A stretch of DNA of 64,000 nucleotides from Thinopyrum elongatum (GCA_011799875.1 CM022298.1:290908366-290972365), one strand, 5' to 3'. Shown: positions 11,934-24,360, counted from the stretch's first letter. Notes: a model not told the origin generated them from the letters alone. Translations and numbers: made by a program.

Positions 11934-13260
11934 GACTGGGCATCTCAATTACCAGCCTCTCTCATGTAATGAAAAGTGAATAAACACCCATCATGAGAAT
12001 AATCTGCTTAGCATGGAAGATATTGACCCTCCCGGTCGCTCCATGAGCGGTACAGACACACAAAACAAATGTTTATTTGAATGATTAGAGGTGGCGCATG
12101 CAAATTTACTTGGAATGGCAGAGTAATAACGCATGTGGATAGATATGGTAGACTCATCTGAAACAACTTTGGGTTTAAGGATTTGGATGTACAAGCAGCA
12201 TTCCCGCTTAGTATAGGCGAAGACTAGCAAATAGATTGAGAAGCGACCAACTAGAGAGCGACAATGGTCATAATCATGCATTAAAAATAATTAATGTTGA
12301 ATACAAACATGAGTAGGATATAAACACCATGAACATAAATATCGTGAAGGCTGCATTGGTTTTGAATCAACTACATATGTGAACATGTCCCAAGTCAAGC
12401 CACTTGAATTGTTCGGAGGAGGATACCACACTAACATACTACATCACAACCATTTTAATACATGTTCACACTCAAGATAAATCATTATTAACTCCTAGCT
12501 ACTTAAGCATGGCATGAGCAACTATAATCTCTAATTTTCATCACAAACATGTTTACTCACAATATGCTGAATTAAGATCAACTGAGTTAACCATGTTTAC
12601 AAAAACAAAAACAAGAAGAGTTCATACCAGCTTTCCTTCACCGCGATCACTTCATCAAATCATCGTCATTATTGCCTTTCACTTGCATGTCTGAATAATG
12701 TGAAAATAATAATAATAATAATGCAAGTTTGTCGTGGACTAAGCTGGAATCTGCAAACATTTTATTCAAAGAATAAGACAAGGTAATATTGGCCTTCGTT
12801 AGATCAACAATAATGCATATGAGAACCACTCAACATTTTCATCATGGTATTCTCCTTAGGACGACTCAAAGAAAAGAAAATAATTTCAGAGAAACACAAT
12901 AAAATAATTTTGAAGTCTTTAGTTTCTAAAGAAAGCAAACTAAAAGGAAGAACAAAAATGAGAAAAACTATTTACATGGGAAAGCTCCCAACAAACAAAA
13001 GAAGAAACGAGAAATGTTTTGGGTTTTCTTTTACTACTACGAACTAACTAAACAAGAAAGAAAAAACGAAAAGAAGCGAGAAATATTTTTTGATTTTCGA
13101 AGTTTTTCAAACACACAAGAAGAAAGTAAAAATAAAACTAATATGGATATACAATGAAAAAGGATGAACACCGACAACTGGAATGAATGTGGGGTACATG
13201 AATGTAATGTTGGTGAGAAATACATACTCCCCCAAGCTTAGGCTTTTGGCCTAACTTGGT
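11934..13260 (-). other. 3' non-coding region of host Gypsy H
   Basis: This AT-rich stretch has no supported gene. It contains short A-rich and (AAT)n runs (around 12706-12722). The segment 11970-12300 is the inverse match to 20560-20900. Open frames of 60-96 codons here are not conserved in the other copy and are treated as chance. Confidence 0.6.
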
Positions 13261-14285
13261 CTATGGCCCCTGCTGGCCTGGACAGTACCTGTGGTAGTAG
13301 TTTGGGTTGTACTCGAGTGCAGCTGTCACGGCTTGGCGGGCGGCCTTATTAAGGCGAGCAGTCTCCTCTGCTGTCTTGTACGCCTCAACCTGCTCCTCAA
13401 GTATAAAATATCTTTGTTTTTTCTGAAAGTTAAAGAAGGCAGGAGCAGGCAAGGAAATATGGATAACACAATGTTTATTAAAGATTAGCCTGTATTGAAA
13501 TGGTGAGGTGTTTCTTTTGAGAAACTAATGATGCTCCATAGCCTCATAATTAAGGTAACTAGGTGGCAACAAGGAATCAAATTCCTTAATGGATATACCA
13601 AGATAAGTAGCTAAGCGAGTAGCATAAATCCCGCCAAAAAGATCGCCATCGAGCACATTATTATGCTAACGACGTGGAACGATGGCCCCCAAGTTAAAAT
13701 TTCTATCCCTCAATACCGCACTTTTAAGAATGCTTAAAGCAAGTGCGCACAAGGTACTAAGGTCATGTTTGCCATTGATGCACCTACCTATGAATAGAGC
13801 TAAATAATGGATAGCAGGAAAGTGAATGCTCCCAATTCTAGCTTGCGTTATGCCCCTAGTTTCACCTCGGGTAATACTCATGAGAAATTCATTACAATCA
13901 GCTTTACGGGTTCAAAGCATACCCCCAAAAAGGGAATTCTACAAGCCTCACTACATTCTTGAACGGTCATGCGAAAAGATTTATCATAAATGTCAAACAT
14001 AACATCATGAGAGGAGCGGTGAGATACATACTTGAATTTTCGTACGAAGGAATCAGTGAGATCATCGTACTGCAGACACTTATCTGATAAGAAGTCTGTC
14101 AACTTGGCATTGTGTACGAACATATCAAACTCTTCCTTGATGCTGGCTCGTATCGTGAAGGCATCGAATGTCCATTCGCATGGTTGCACAAGAGCATCCC
14201 GCGGTGGTTCGAGATTCGGCTCATGTATTGCAAGCCTCGGGGAGCTTTTGCTCGAAGAACCCCCATGGAACATCTTCCTAAGCAT
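13261..14285 (-). pseudogene. Additional ORF of host Gypsy H, broken
   Basis: Three consecutive minus-strand frames read as one protein of about 340 residues. The first (14285-13878) starts at ATG and contains QYDDLTDSFVRKFKYVSHRS. The second (13881-13666) contains IGSIHFPAIHYLALFIGRCI. The third runs through a stop-containing stretch into the frame ending at 13261 with a helical, Glu/Ala-rich tail. A frame change occurs near 13880 and at least one stop lies between 13666 and 13500. I recall similar ORFs downstream of protease in Triticeae Gypsy elements, but no function is known to me. It might belong to the plant retrotransposon additional-ORF class. Upstream of the ATG there is a possible leader with an intron. 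Confidence 0.65.
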
Positions 14286-14316
14286 TTTCTTTCTATGAAA
14301 AAATTCTGAAATTTTT

Positions 14317-14525
14317 AGTCACCAAAATAAAAGTGAACAAAAATTAACAAAATTGATAGCAACTACTCCCACAAGTGTCTAGAGGCTATAGCATGTTTCA
14401 AAACTACTTTGAACCATACAAATTCAACATGCAAGCTCATATACATGGTCACCAATAGTAGCAAAGTTTGCAAAACATAGAGTACTAGAACAAAAACTAA
14501 TTGGACCATTGAAGGAGTCACATAC
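14317..14525 (-). other. Possible leader intron before the additional ORF of H
   Basis: On the minus strand a pyrimidine-rich leader ends in ccttg followed by gtatgtgact, a good donor, near 14525. An acceptor-like aaatttcag lies near 14317, about 30 bp before the ATG at 14285. Both calls are by eye, and coordinates are good to a few bases. Confidence 0.35.
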
Positions 14526-14678
14526 CAAGGAACGATTCCTCAAAACAATTTCGAAAATGGAGCTCTGAGCAAGGAGATCAAAAATCGCACGAAAATGAGC
14601 AAGAACACGGGCTTGGAGGCAATGGAGGTAGGAGAAGTCAGTGGGCTGGTGAAATAAGTGAGGGGCCCCATGTGGGAC

Positions 14679-14732
14679 CCACGAGCTCTCTAGGCGCACC
14701 TAGGGGGGTAGGTGCGCTCTGTGAGCTCGTGG
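14679..14732. repeat. Perfect two-arm hairpin around a G6 loop
   Basis: The arm CCACGAGCTC (14679-14688) pairs with GAGCTCGTGG (14723-14732), and the inner arm GCGCACCTA (14694-14702) pairs with TAGGTGCGC (14709-14717), leaving GGGGGG as loop. A similar hairpin with the same loop lies in the LTR at 15649-15700. This suggests that the leader of the additional ORF derives from an LTR promoter region. Confidence 0.8.
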
Positions 14733-15070
14733 CTCATAGGGGCACCCCCCCTGAGGTGTGTTAAGTGCCCAAAATTCTTAAATATTATAGAAAAAATCAT
14801 ATGAAGTTTTCAGGTCATTCCCACAAATTTTATTTCGACACATTTTTTATTGAACGGATAATTCAGGAAACAGGATAATCATGGCATTCTACTTTATTAA
14901 ACTTTAAATAACCGAGAGCAAATAGTAGGTACAGTAGGTTGTGCTTACTAAATTTATCGACCACATGCCCCTAAAAAAGAATCCATTAATAAGATTGATT
15001 AAGTCTTATTAACAAACTATTTCCCCGGTAATAAGAAACCGAAGAATTTTCTTATAACACTATGTTACCT

Positions 15071-15371
15071 CAATGGGGATATGCATCCCCCCAACAATAA
15101 GATTTTCATATTTCTTTTTAAAGGTCGGGAGAGGAAATTCAAAACCTCCAATAGTAATTGTCACAGTTTTTTCAATAGAGTTGATACTATTCACCAAACT
15201 TTGTGTCCTCGGAAAATATACCGTATGCTCATTACCATTGGCACGAAAAGTAACCTAACTTTTGTTGCAATCAATAGCAGCCCCTGCAGTATTAAAAAAG
15301 GGTCTACCAAGGATAATCGACATACTGTCATTCTCGGGCATATCAAGTATAACAAAGTCTATTAAGATAGT
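15071..15371 (-). pseudogene. Protease C-terminal half of host Gypsy H
   Basis: The minus frame encodes FVILDMPENDSMSIILGRPF, the conserved ILGRPF segment of Gypsy aspartic proteases, then IDCNKS followed by an in-frame TAG near 15256, and continues in phase to a TAG near 15071. The N-terminal half, including the catalytic motif region, is at 23138 and above; the two were separated by the element at 15372-23132. Rejoining is implied by the shared TSD. Confidence 0.8.
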
Positions 15372-16935
15372 TGATACGTCTCCAACGTATCTATATTTTT
15401 TATTGTTCCATGCTATTATAGTATCAATCTTGGATGTTTTATATGCATTTACAAGCAATTATATATCATTTTTTAGGACTAACCTATTAACTTAGTGCCC
15501 AGTGCCAGTTGCTATTTTTTGCCTGTTTTGGTTTTTCAGAATATCAGTACCAAACGAAGTCCAAATGCCATGAAACTTTTTGGAGATTTTTTCTGGACAT
15601 AAGAGACCCTGGAAGATTTGGGAGAGGACCAGAAGATGGAGCAGTGGTCCACGAGGCACCAGGGCGCGCCTAGGGGGGTAGGCGCGACCTGGTGGCTCAT
15701 GGGGCCCATGTGGCTCCGTTTGACCTAACTCCGCCTCTATAAATTCTCTAAAATCGGGAAACCAATAGAGAGCCACCCGAAATACTTTTTCCGCCGCTGC
15801 AAGTTCCTGTTCTCGCGCGATCCCATCTGGAGACCTTTTCCGGCACTTTGCCGGAGGGGGAATCAATCACGGAGGGGCTCTACATCAACCTTGATGCCCT
15901 TCTGATGATGTGTGAGTAGTTTACCATAGACCTACGGGTCCATAGTTAGTAGCTAGATGGCTATCTCTCTCTCTCTCTTTGATCTTCAATACAATGTTCA
16001 CCTTGATGTTCTTGGAGTTCTATTCGATGTAATCACTTTTTGCGGTGTGTTTGTTGGGATTCGATGAATTGTGAGTTTATGATCAGACTATCCATGAATA
16101 TTATTTGAGTCTTATCTAAACTCTTTTATGCATGATTATTATAGCTTCATATTTCTCTCTGGTCTAATGATTTGGCTTGGCCAACTAGATTGATTTGTCT
16201 TGCAATGGGAGAGGTGCTTTGTGATGGGTTCGATCTTGCGGTGCTCAATCCCAGTGACAGAAGGGGACATGACATGTATTTGTATAGTTGCCATTAAGGA
16301 TAAAAATATGGATTTTATTCACGTGTGAGTTTACTTTGTCTACACCATGTCATCTTGCTTAAGGCGTTACTCCGTTCTTTATGAACTTAATACTCTACAT
16401 GCATGCTATATAGCGGTTGATGTGTGGAGTAATAGTAGTAGATGCAAGCAGGAGTCGGTCTACTTGTCTCAGACGTGATGCCTATATACATGATCATTGC
16501 CTTGGATATCATCATGATTATTTGATTTTCTATCAATTGCCCAACAGTAATTTGTTCACCCACCGTATGCTATTTTCAAGAGAGAAGCCTCTAGTGAAAA
16601 CTATGGCCCCCAGGTCTACTTTTATCGTATACTAAAAATCCTAAAAATATTTTGCTACAATTTTACTTTATTTCTTTTATTTTGTATTTTTTAATCTATC
16701 TATCAATTACTACACAATTTAATCTTGCATGTAACCACCAAGGGATTGACAACCCCTTGTTCGCGTTGGGTTGCAAGGATTTGTTATTTTGTGTTCAGGT
16801 GCTGCTAACGAGGTGTTGCGTGGTTCTCCTACTGGATTGATAACCTTGGTTCTTAACTGAGGGAAATACTTATATGTACTATACTGCATCATCCTCTCCT
16901 CTTCGGGGAAATCCCAATGCAGTTCACAAGTAGCA
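15372..16935 (+). repeat. 5' LTR of the gag-protease Gypsy element
   Basis: This 1564-bp LTR starts tgatacgtc and ends acaagtagca. It contains a hairpin with GGGGGG loop at 15649-15700, a TATA box at 15738-15744 and a CT-rich microsatellite near 15966. It matches 21604-23132 over its length. Confidence 0.92.
15738..15744 (+). promoter_or_regulatory. TATA box of the Gypsy 5' LTR
   Basis: TATAAAT follows ccgcctc and is preceded by a strong GC hairpin. The equivalent site in the 3' LTR is 21972-21978. Confidence 0.65.
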
Positions 16936-16946
16936 GGAAGAATTTC

Positions 16947-16964
16947 TGACGCCGTTGCCAGGGA
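16947..16964 (+). other. Primer-binding site, tRNA-Asp type
   Basis: The sequence tgacgccgttgccaggga lies 12 bp after the 5' LTR. It resembles the TGGCGCCGTTGCCGGGGA site that I associate with tRNA-Asp in plant Gypsy elements, with two differences. Confidence 0.7.
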
Positions 16965-17141
16965 GACATCATCAACATCTATCAATTACCTACACATAAA
17001 CTTTCATCTCCTTGCATTTACATTATTTTCCATTTACCTCTTGTTTTCATCTCCCCCACTTCTAAAAGTTTTTACAAAAATACAAAAATATTTTCCGTTT
17101 GCTTTTTGCTTGTTTGCTTGTTATCTTGTTTGCCTAGTTAC

Positions 17142-19146
17142 ATGTCTCAAGAAAATGCAAAATTGTGTGATTTTCCCAATACTAATAATAATGATTTTAT
17201 TAGTACCTCGATTGCTCCTCCCACCACTAGTGCGGAGACTTGTGATATTAATGCCGCTTTGTTAAATCTTGTTATGAAAGAAAAATTTTCTACTAGTCCC
17301 AATGAAGATGCTGCATCCCATCTTAACACTTTCATAGAATTGTGTGAAATGCAAAAGAAAAATGATGTGGATAATGATATTGTGAAATTAAAATTATTCC
17401 CGTTCTCATTGCGGGATCGCGCAAAAATTTGGTTTTCATCTTTGCCACGAAATAGTATTGATTCTTGGGATAGGTGTAAAGATGCTTTTATTACCAAGTA
17501 TTTTCCTCCCGCAAAAATTATGCCTCTTAGAAATCAAATTATGAATTTCAAGTAACTTGAGCGTGAACATGTTTCCCAATCTTGGGATAGGATGAAACTG
17601 ATGATAAGAAATTGCCCAACTCATGGTTTAAATTTATGGATGATCATACAAAAAATTTATGCGGGTTGAACTTTGTTTCTAGAAATCTTCTAGACTCCGC
17701 CGCGGGTGGTACTTTCATGGAAATTACATTAGGATAATCTACCAAATTTCTTGATAATATTATGGAAAATTATTCACAATGGCATACTGAAAGAACTCCT
17801 ACTAGTAGAAAAGTGAATTATGTTGAGGAAAATAGTACTTTGAGTGATAAAGTTGATGCGCTCATGAAATTGGTTGCTAGTAAAAATTCTCTTATTGATC
17901 CTAATGATGTGCCATTATCCACTTTGATTGAGCAAAATAATGACCCCGTAGATGTGAATTTTGTCTCGTGAAACAATTTTAATAGTAATGCTTATGGAGG
18001 TAATTTTAATCCTAGGCTGTTCCCTAGAAATTCCTCTAAAATTATGGAAATTCCTATGGTAATTCTTATAATAATAATAGGATGTCCTCTGATCTTGAGA
18101 GTAATATTAAATAATTTATTAATGCTCAAAAAGTTTTCAACACTATGATAGAAGAAAAATTGAGTAAACTTGATGATATGTCTACGAGTATTGATAGAAT
18201 TATCCATGATGTGGAAAATCTTAAGTCTAAAATTTTGCCACCCAAGATTGATATTAATGAATCAATTAAATCTTTATATGTCTCCATGGATGGAAGTAAA
18301 GAAAGAACCACTAGGTTGAGGGCTAAGCGAGAATTCTTAGAAAAAGTGATGTCGCCCAGTTTTTATCGTAGTAATGATGAAGATATTAAAATGATTGGTG
18401 TTTCTTCTATTGAATATTTATTTAGCAATGTGAAACTTTATGAAAGTGGACTGAAGAAGAGTCAACTTTAGCTAAGAGGCGTCCCCATAGTTCGGAGGGT
18501 GAAAATCTTAACGAAAAAATTGATAAAAGTGGGTTTGGAGAGGTAAAAACTTTAAATAGTGATGTACCCACTATTTTGGATTACAAAGACTTTAATTATG
18601 ACAGTTGTTCTTCGACTGAGTGTATTTCTTTATTGCAATCCATGTTAAATTCACCCAATGCTTATGAACAAAATAAGGCTTTTACTAAACATATTGTAGA
18701 AGCGATGGTGAAAGCCTTAGAAGAAAAGCCAGAATTGGAGGTTTCACTACCTAGGAAATTATATGATGAGTGAGAACCCACCACTAAAGTTAAAATTAAA
18801 AATTATGAGTGCAATGCTTTATGTGATTTGGGTGCTAGCATATCCACAATACTAAAATCTCTATGTGATGTGCTAGGTTTTACCAATATGGATGAATGTT
18901 CTCTTAATTTGCACTTAGCGGATTCTACTGTCAAGAAACCTTTTGGTAGAATAAAATGTTCTTATTCTCGCAAATAGGAATTATGTACCCGTTGATTTCA
19001 TTGTGCTTGATACTGAATGCAATCCGTCTTGTCCCATAATACTTGGTAGACCATTCTTATGAACCATAGGTGCTGTTATTGATATGAAAGAAGGGAATAT
19101 TTCCATTAAAGAAGGGTATGGAACACTTCCCCAGAAAAAGAATTAG
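17142..19146 (+). pseudogene. gag-pro: gag-protease of the inserted Gypsy element, decayed
   Basis: The ATG at 17142 opens MSQENAKLCDFPNTNNNDF. A retrotransposon gag segment follows with AKIWFSSLPRNSIDSWDRCKD, the usual conserved gag core. A stop at 17553-17555 is followed by several frame changes; readable pieces are 17762-17971, 18145-18471 and 18576-18773. The protease region runs from about 18780 (CDLGASIST) to a ILGRPF-like stretch near 19040 and a stop at 19144-19146. The motif DLGAS stands where the catalytic DSGAS/DTGAS would be. There is no pol downstream. Confidence 0.82.
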
Positions 19147-21603
19147 GCAACCGTATGAATCTATTATGAGGGCAACCTATGGAGTTAATTTGAAAGATGA
19201 CAACACTTGAAACTATGCATTATGCCTAGCTAGGGGCATAAAACAATAGCGCTAGTTGGGAGGCAACCCAATAGTTATCTTAATTTTCTTGTTTACTTTT
19301 CTGTTTTCTTGTGTGCACACAATTATGTTACTGTTATGGTTGTGTTTTTGTGTTTAAATTAGTGTTTGTGCCAAGTAAAGCCTTTATGATGATTTGGATG
19401 ATAGTTGCTTTGACTCTGTGAAAAAATAGAAACTTTTGCATCCAGTAGCAGAATTATAAAACATTTCTGGAGTGTGGAAAAATTCTAATTTTTTACACAT
19501 TATATATGTACAAATTGCCTAAGTTTTCCTAATTTTTAAGAATTTTTGGAGTTACAGAAGGATAGCCAATATTCAGATTGCTACAGACTGTTCTGGTTTT
19601 GACAGATTCTGTTTTTGATGCATTGTTTTACTTGTTTTGATGGAACTATGGATTGTATCGGGGGGTATAAGCCATGGAGAAGTTAGAATACAGTAGGTAT
19701 AATGCAAAAATAATATATGAATGGGTTTGAAGCAGTACCTAAAGTAGTGATTTGTTTTATTATACTAACGGATCTCACAAAGGTTTTGTTAAGTTTTTTG
19801 TGTTGAAGTTTTCAAGTTTTTGGTGAGATCACGATGGATGAAGGAATAAGGAGTGGCAAGAGCCTAATCTTGGGGATTCCTGAGGCACCCCAAGGTAATA
19901 TTCAAGGACTCCCAAGAAACTAAGCTTGGGGATGCCCAGGAAGGCATCCCCTCTTTCTTCTACCGACCATCGGTAATTTTACTTGGAGCTATATTTTTAT
20001 TCATCACATGATATGAGTTTTGCTTGGAGCGTAGTGTATTATATGAGTCTTTGTTTTGTTTTCTTTTTAGTTTGTCACAATCATCTTTACTGGACACACC
20101 TATTTGAGAGGGACACATATTTTTCGTGATTTGTTAGAATACTCTGTGTGCTTCACTTATATATTTTGAGCTAGGCAGTTGCTCTAGTACTTCACTTATA
20201 TCTTTTTTAGCACGGCGGTGATTATATTTTAAAGAAATAGATGAACTCTCATGCTTCTCTTATATCTTTTTGAGAGTTGATAATATTACTAGTAATTTGC
20301 ACAAGATATGAATTTGGTCCCAATGTGATGAATATTCAAGAAGGATATAATAAAAACTTTCATATAGATCATTGGATATGATAAGTTTGACTCCTTGCAA
20401 TAGTTTTGCGATATGGAGATGATAATATGTGAGTTATGCTAGTGAGTAATTGTGCTTTAGTAAGAATATTGGTGTTAAGGTTTGTGATTCCCTATGCATG
20501 CACGTAAAGTCAATAGTTATGCAACGAAGTTACATCCTACTTATGGCGCATTATTCAGTGTTAGTTATTCTCAATGCATGTTTATGACCATTTTCATTTT
20601 TTGGTTGGTTGCTTCTCAATCTATTTGCTAGCCTTCATTTGTACTAAGCGAAAATACTGCTTGTGCATCCAATTCCCTAAACCCAAAGTTGTACCAAATG
20701 AGTCCACCATACCTACCTATAAGCGGTATTTACATGTCGTTCCAAGTAAATTTGCATGTGCCAACTCTAATCATTCAAAAACAATTCCGTTTTGTGTGCC
20801 CTACCGCTCTTGAAGCGGCAGGGGGTGGCCAATATTTCCCATGCTAGGTGGGTTATTCTCACGTTGAGTGTTTATTCACTTGTCATTGCACAAGAAAGTG
20901 GCAGGTAATAGGGATGCCCAGTCCCGAAATGAAAATAATAATAATAATAATTTCCTTGGGAAGTGTTAGTATGGAAGGCACCCATGGATACGGCTAGCCA
21001 TGGATTGTGAATGAATGGTGGAAAGGAAATAAACTTCATTTTCAATTTGGGAACCGCCTATAATGTGTCTAGCATGGAAGATATTGGGAATTCTCGGTCG
21101 TTTTCATTGATAGGAAAAGCATGCCTCTCAAAATAATTTTATCTCTCTATTTGAAAACTTTGAGCTCTGGCACCTCTACAAATCTCTGCTTCCCTCTGTG
21201 AAGGGCCTATCTATTTTACTTTTATGCAATTTTTATATTTTAATTTGAGTCTCCATCTTCTCTTATAAAGCACCAATTGGAGAGCACTATTGTCATACTT
21301 GTGCATTGGGTGTAGCTAATATTGAGTGTGTTTCATGAATGGATCAATGACTGAGCATAATGGGCTAGGGATAACTTTCTTTAGCATTGAAATTTTGAAA
21401 GATATGGTTGCTTGTTGGTATACTTGAGTATTTATGTTTTCATTTCAAACTATAGACTATTGCTTTGAATCACTCAAGTCCAAATATCCATGCCACAAAG
21501 AAAAGATTATATGATGAATATGGTAGGTAGCATTCCACATCAAAAATTCTGTTTTTATCATTTACCTACCCGAGAACGAGCAGGAATTAAGCTTGGGGAT
21601 GCT
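19147..21603 (+). other. 3' non-coding half of the Gypsy element
   Basis: No supported gene is seen in 2.46 kb. A short conserved-looking block near 19224-19275 (tagctaggggcataaaac, ttgggaggcaaccca) is a sequence I remember downstream of protease in many Triticeae Gypsy elements. The block 20560-20900 matches host Gypsy H at 11970-12300 inverted. The stretch ends with a purine-rich tract aagcttggggatgc just before the 3' LTR, the likely polypurine tract. Confidence 0.65.
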
Positions 21604-23132
21604 TGATATGTCTCCAACGTATCTATAATTTTTGATTGTTCCATGCTATTATAGTATCAATCTTGGATGTTTTATATGCATTTACAAGCAATTATATATC
21701 ATTTTTGGGACTAACCTATTAACTTAGTGCCTAGTGCTAGTTGCTGTTTTTTTTGCCTGTTTTTGGGTTTTCAGAATATCAGTACCAAACGAAGTCCAAA
21801 TGACACGAAACTTTTTGGAGATTTTTTTCTGGACATAAGAGACCCTGGAAGCTTCGGGAGAGGACCAGAAGATGGAGCAGTGGCCCACGAGGCACCAGGG
21901 TCCGCCCAGGGGGTAGGTGCGCCCTGGTGGCTCATGGGGCCCACGTGGCTTGTTTGACCTAACTCCGCCTCTATAAATTCTCTAAAATCGAGAAACCAAT
22001 AGAGAGCCACCCGAAATACTTTTTCCGCTACTGCAAGTTCCTGTTCTCACGAGATCCCATCTGGAGGCCTTTTTCGGCACTCTGCTTGAGGGGCAATCAA
22101 TCATGGAGGGGCTCTACATCAACCTTGTTGCCCTTCCGATGATGTGTGACTAGTTTACCATAGACCTACGGGTCCATAAATAGTAGCTAGATGGCTATAT
22201 ATCTCTCTCTCTCTCTCTTTGATCTTCAATACAATATTCTTCTTGATGTTGGGATTCGATGAATTGTGAGTTTATGATCAGATTATCCACGAATATTATT
22301 TGAGTCTTCTCTGAACTCTTTTATGCATGATTATTATAGCTTCGTATTTCTCTTCGATCTAATGATTTGGTTTGGCCAACTAGATAGATTTGTGTTGCAA
22401 TAGGAGATGTGCTTTGTGATGGGTTCGATCTTGAGGTGCTCAATCCAAGTGATAGAAGGGGACATGGCACGTATTTGTATTGTTGCCATTAAGGATAAAA
22501 AGATGGGGTTTATTCATGCGCGAGTTTACTTTGTCTACATCATGTCATCTTGCCTAAGGCATTACTCCAGTCTTTATGAACTTAATACTCTAGATGCATG
22601 TTGGATAGCGGTCGATGTGTTGAGTAATAGTAGTAGATGCAAGCAGGAGTCGGTCTACTTGTCTCGGACCTGATGCCTATATACATGATCATTGCCTTGG
22701 ATATCATCATGATTATTTGCTTTTCTATCAATTGCCCAACAGTAATTTGTTTACCCGCCATATGCTATTTTCAAGAGAGAAGCCTCTAGTGAAAACTATG
22801 GCCCCGGGTCTACTTTTATCGTATACTAAAAATCCTAAAAATACCTTGCTGCAATTTTACTTTATTTATTTTATTTTGTATTTTTGTTCAATCTATCTAT
22901 CAATTACTACACAATTTAATCTTGCACGTAACTGCCAAGGGATTGACAACCCCTTGTTCGTGTTGGGTTGCAAGGATTTGTTATTTTGTGTGCAGGTGCT
23001 GCTAACGAGGTGTTGCGTGGTTCTCCTACTGGATTGATAACCTTGGTTCTTAACCAAGGGAAATACTTATCTCTACTGTACTGCATCATCCTCTCCTCTT
23101 AGGGGAAATATCAATGCAGTTTACAAGTAGCA
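21604..23132 (+). repeat. 3' LTR of the gag-protease Gypsy element
   Basis: This 1529-bp LTR starts tgatatgtctcc, where the C of the usual tacgtc has become T, consistent with CpG deamination. It ends acaagtagca and is followed by the TSD atagt. A segment of about 45 bp is missing near 22249 compared with the 5' LTR; the gap is bordered by a short gtt repeat. Confidence 0.92.
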
Positions 23133-23137
23133 ATAGT

Positions 23138-24360
23138 AACATTCGTAACTATAACGGGTACATCCTCACAAATACCGATAGGTATAGCAGTTGATTTATC
23201 TGCCATTTGCAATGATTTTTCAGTAGGTGTCAACTTTTTCAAATCAAGTCTTCTATATAAAGAGAAGGGCATAACACTAACACCATCTCCTAAATCACAT
23301 AAAACAGTTTTGACATAATTTCTTTTAATGGAGCATGGTATAGTGGGTATTCCTGGATCTCCTAACTTCTTAGGTACTCCTCCCTTAAAATAATAATTTG
23401 CAAGCATGGTGGAAATTTCAGCTTCAGGTATCTTTCTTTTATTAGTGACAATATCTTTCATGTATTTAGCATGTGGAGGCATTTTCAAAATATCACTCAA
23501 GCGTGTGCACAAAAAGACAGGTCTAAGCATTTCAACAAAGCGCTCAAAGTCCTCCTCATCCTTATTTTTCGGAGGCTTACTAGAAAAAGATAGGGGTTCT
23601 TGAACCCATGGTTCTCTTTCTTTACCATGTTTTCTAGCAACGAAATCCCTCTTATCATATCTTTTATTCTTAGGAGGTGGGTTATCAAGATCAACAACAG
23701 GTTCTATTTGTACATCATTATCAGGTTCTTTATCATTGTCTGATCGAGCATCAACATGAACATGAACATCATTATCATTATCACTTGGTGGATGTTCATT
23801 ACCAGACTGTGTCTTGGCATCAGAAATAGAAACATCATTATGATTCTCAGAAGGTTTTTCTACCACAGGTTCACTAGAAGCATGCAAAGTTCTATCACTT
23901 TTCTTTTCCTTTTTCTTCTTTAGATGAACTAGATGCATCAATATTAATTCTCTGCGTATCTTGCTCAATTCTCTTAGGATGACCTTCAGGATACAGAGGA
24001 CCCTGAGTCATTTTACCACCTCTAGTCATTACCCTAACAGCTTGATCATTCATTTTATTATTCATCTCATTAAGCAAATCATTTTGTGACTTGGCGACTT
24101 GTTCTAGCTGGGTATGAACCATGGATGAATGTGTACTTAAACCTCTAACATCATTAGCAATCCTAAACATCAAATCACTCAAGTGACCAATCATGACAGG
24201 ATTTCATTTCAATTATTTGCTAACATACATATTGAAATGTTCTTGCTTAACAATGTAATTATCAAATTCATCCACGCATTGACTAACAAATTTATTATAG
24301 AGGATGTCACCCTCATCGAATCTATAAAGAGAATTTACCTATACTACCTTTGTCTGGGCA
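23138..24360 (-). pseudogene. gag-pro: Host Gypsy H gag C-terminus and protease N-half
   Basis: The minus strand reads FRIANDVRGLSTHSSMVHTQ and QLEQVAKSQNDLLNEMNNKM, a gag region, then a Lys/Glu/Asp-rich linker and FERFVEMLRPVFLCTRLSDI with CDLGDGVSVMPFSLYRRL before the split at the TSD. The frame changes near 23900-23960 between the two readable frames (24194-23895 and 23968-23138). Between 24200 and 24350 the gag continues upstream with several stops. The protease motif reads DLGDGVS, so the usual Asp-Ser/Thr-Gly triad is not evident. Confidence 0.82.

Larger units (their letters stand above)
11934..15371 (-). mobile_element. Host Gypsy H, 3' section
   Basis: This section continues the minus-strand element whose gag-protease is at 23138-24360; joining at the TSD ATAGT restores the order gag, protease, additional ORF, 3' non-coding. 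The stretch 11970-12300 is clearly similar, inverted, to 20560-20900 of the inserted element, so H and its insert are relatives. No reverse transcriptase or integrase is present, so H looks non-autonomous or is deleted for pol. Its 3' LTR is not in the window, because the LINE interrupts it near 11933. Family resemblance is to Sabrina/WHAM-type Triticeae Gypsy elements, by memory only. Confidence 0.75.
15372..23132 (+). mobile_element. Gypsy-type element with gag-protease only, complete, TSD ATAGT
   Basis: LTRs at 15372-16935 and 21604-23132 enclose a gag-protease region and a long non-coding 3' half. Perfect 5-bp duplications ATAGT flank it (15367-15371 and 23133-23137). The LTR opens tgatacgtctccaacgtat, a well-known Triticeae Gypsy LTR start (Sabrina/WHAM-like; exact family uncertain). 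There is no RT, RNase H or integrase in the 4.67-kb interior, so it must depend on enzymes from another element. The right LTR lacks about 45 bp present in the left (left copy 16005-16060). Confidence 0.93.
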
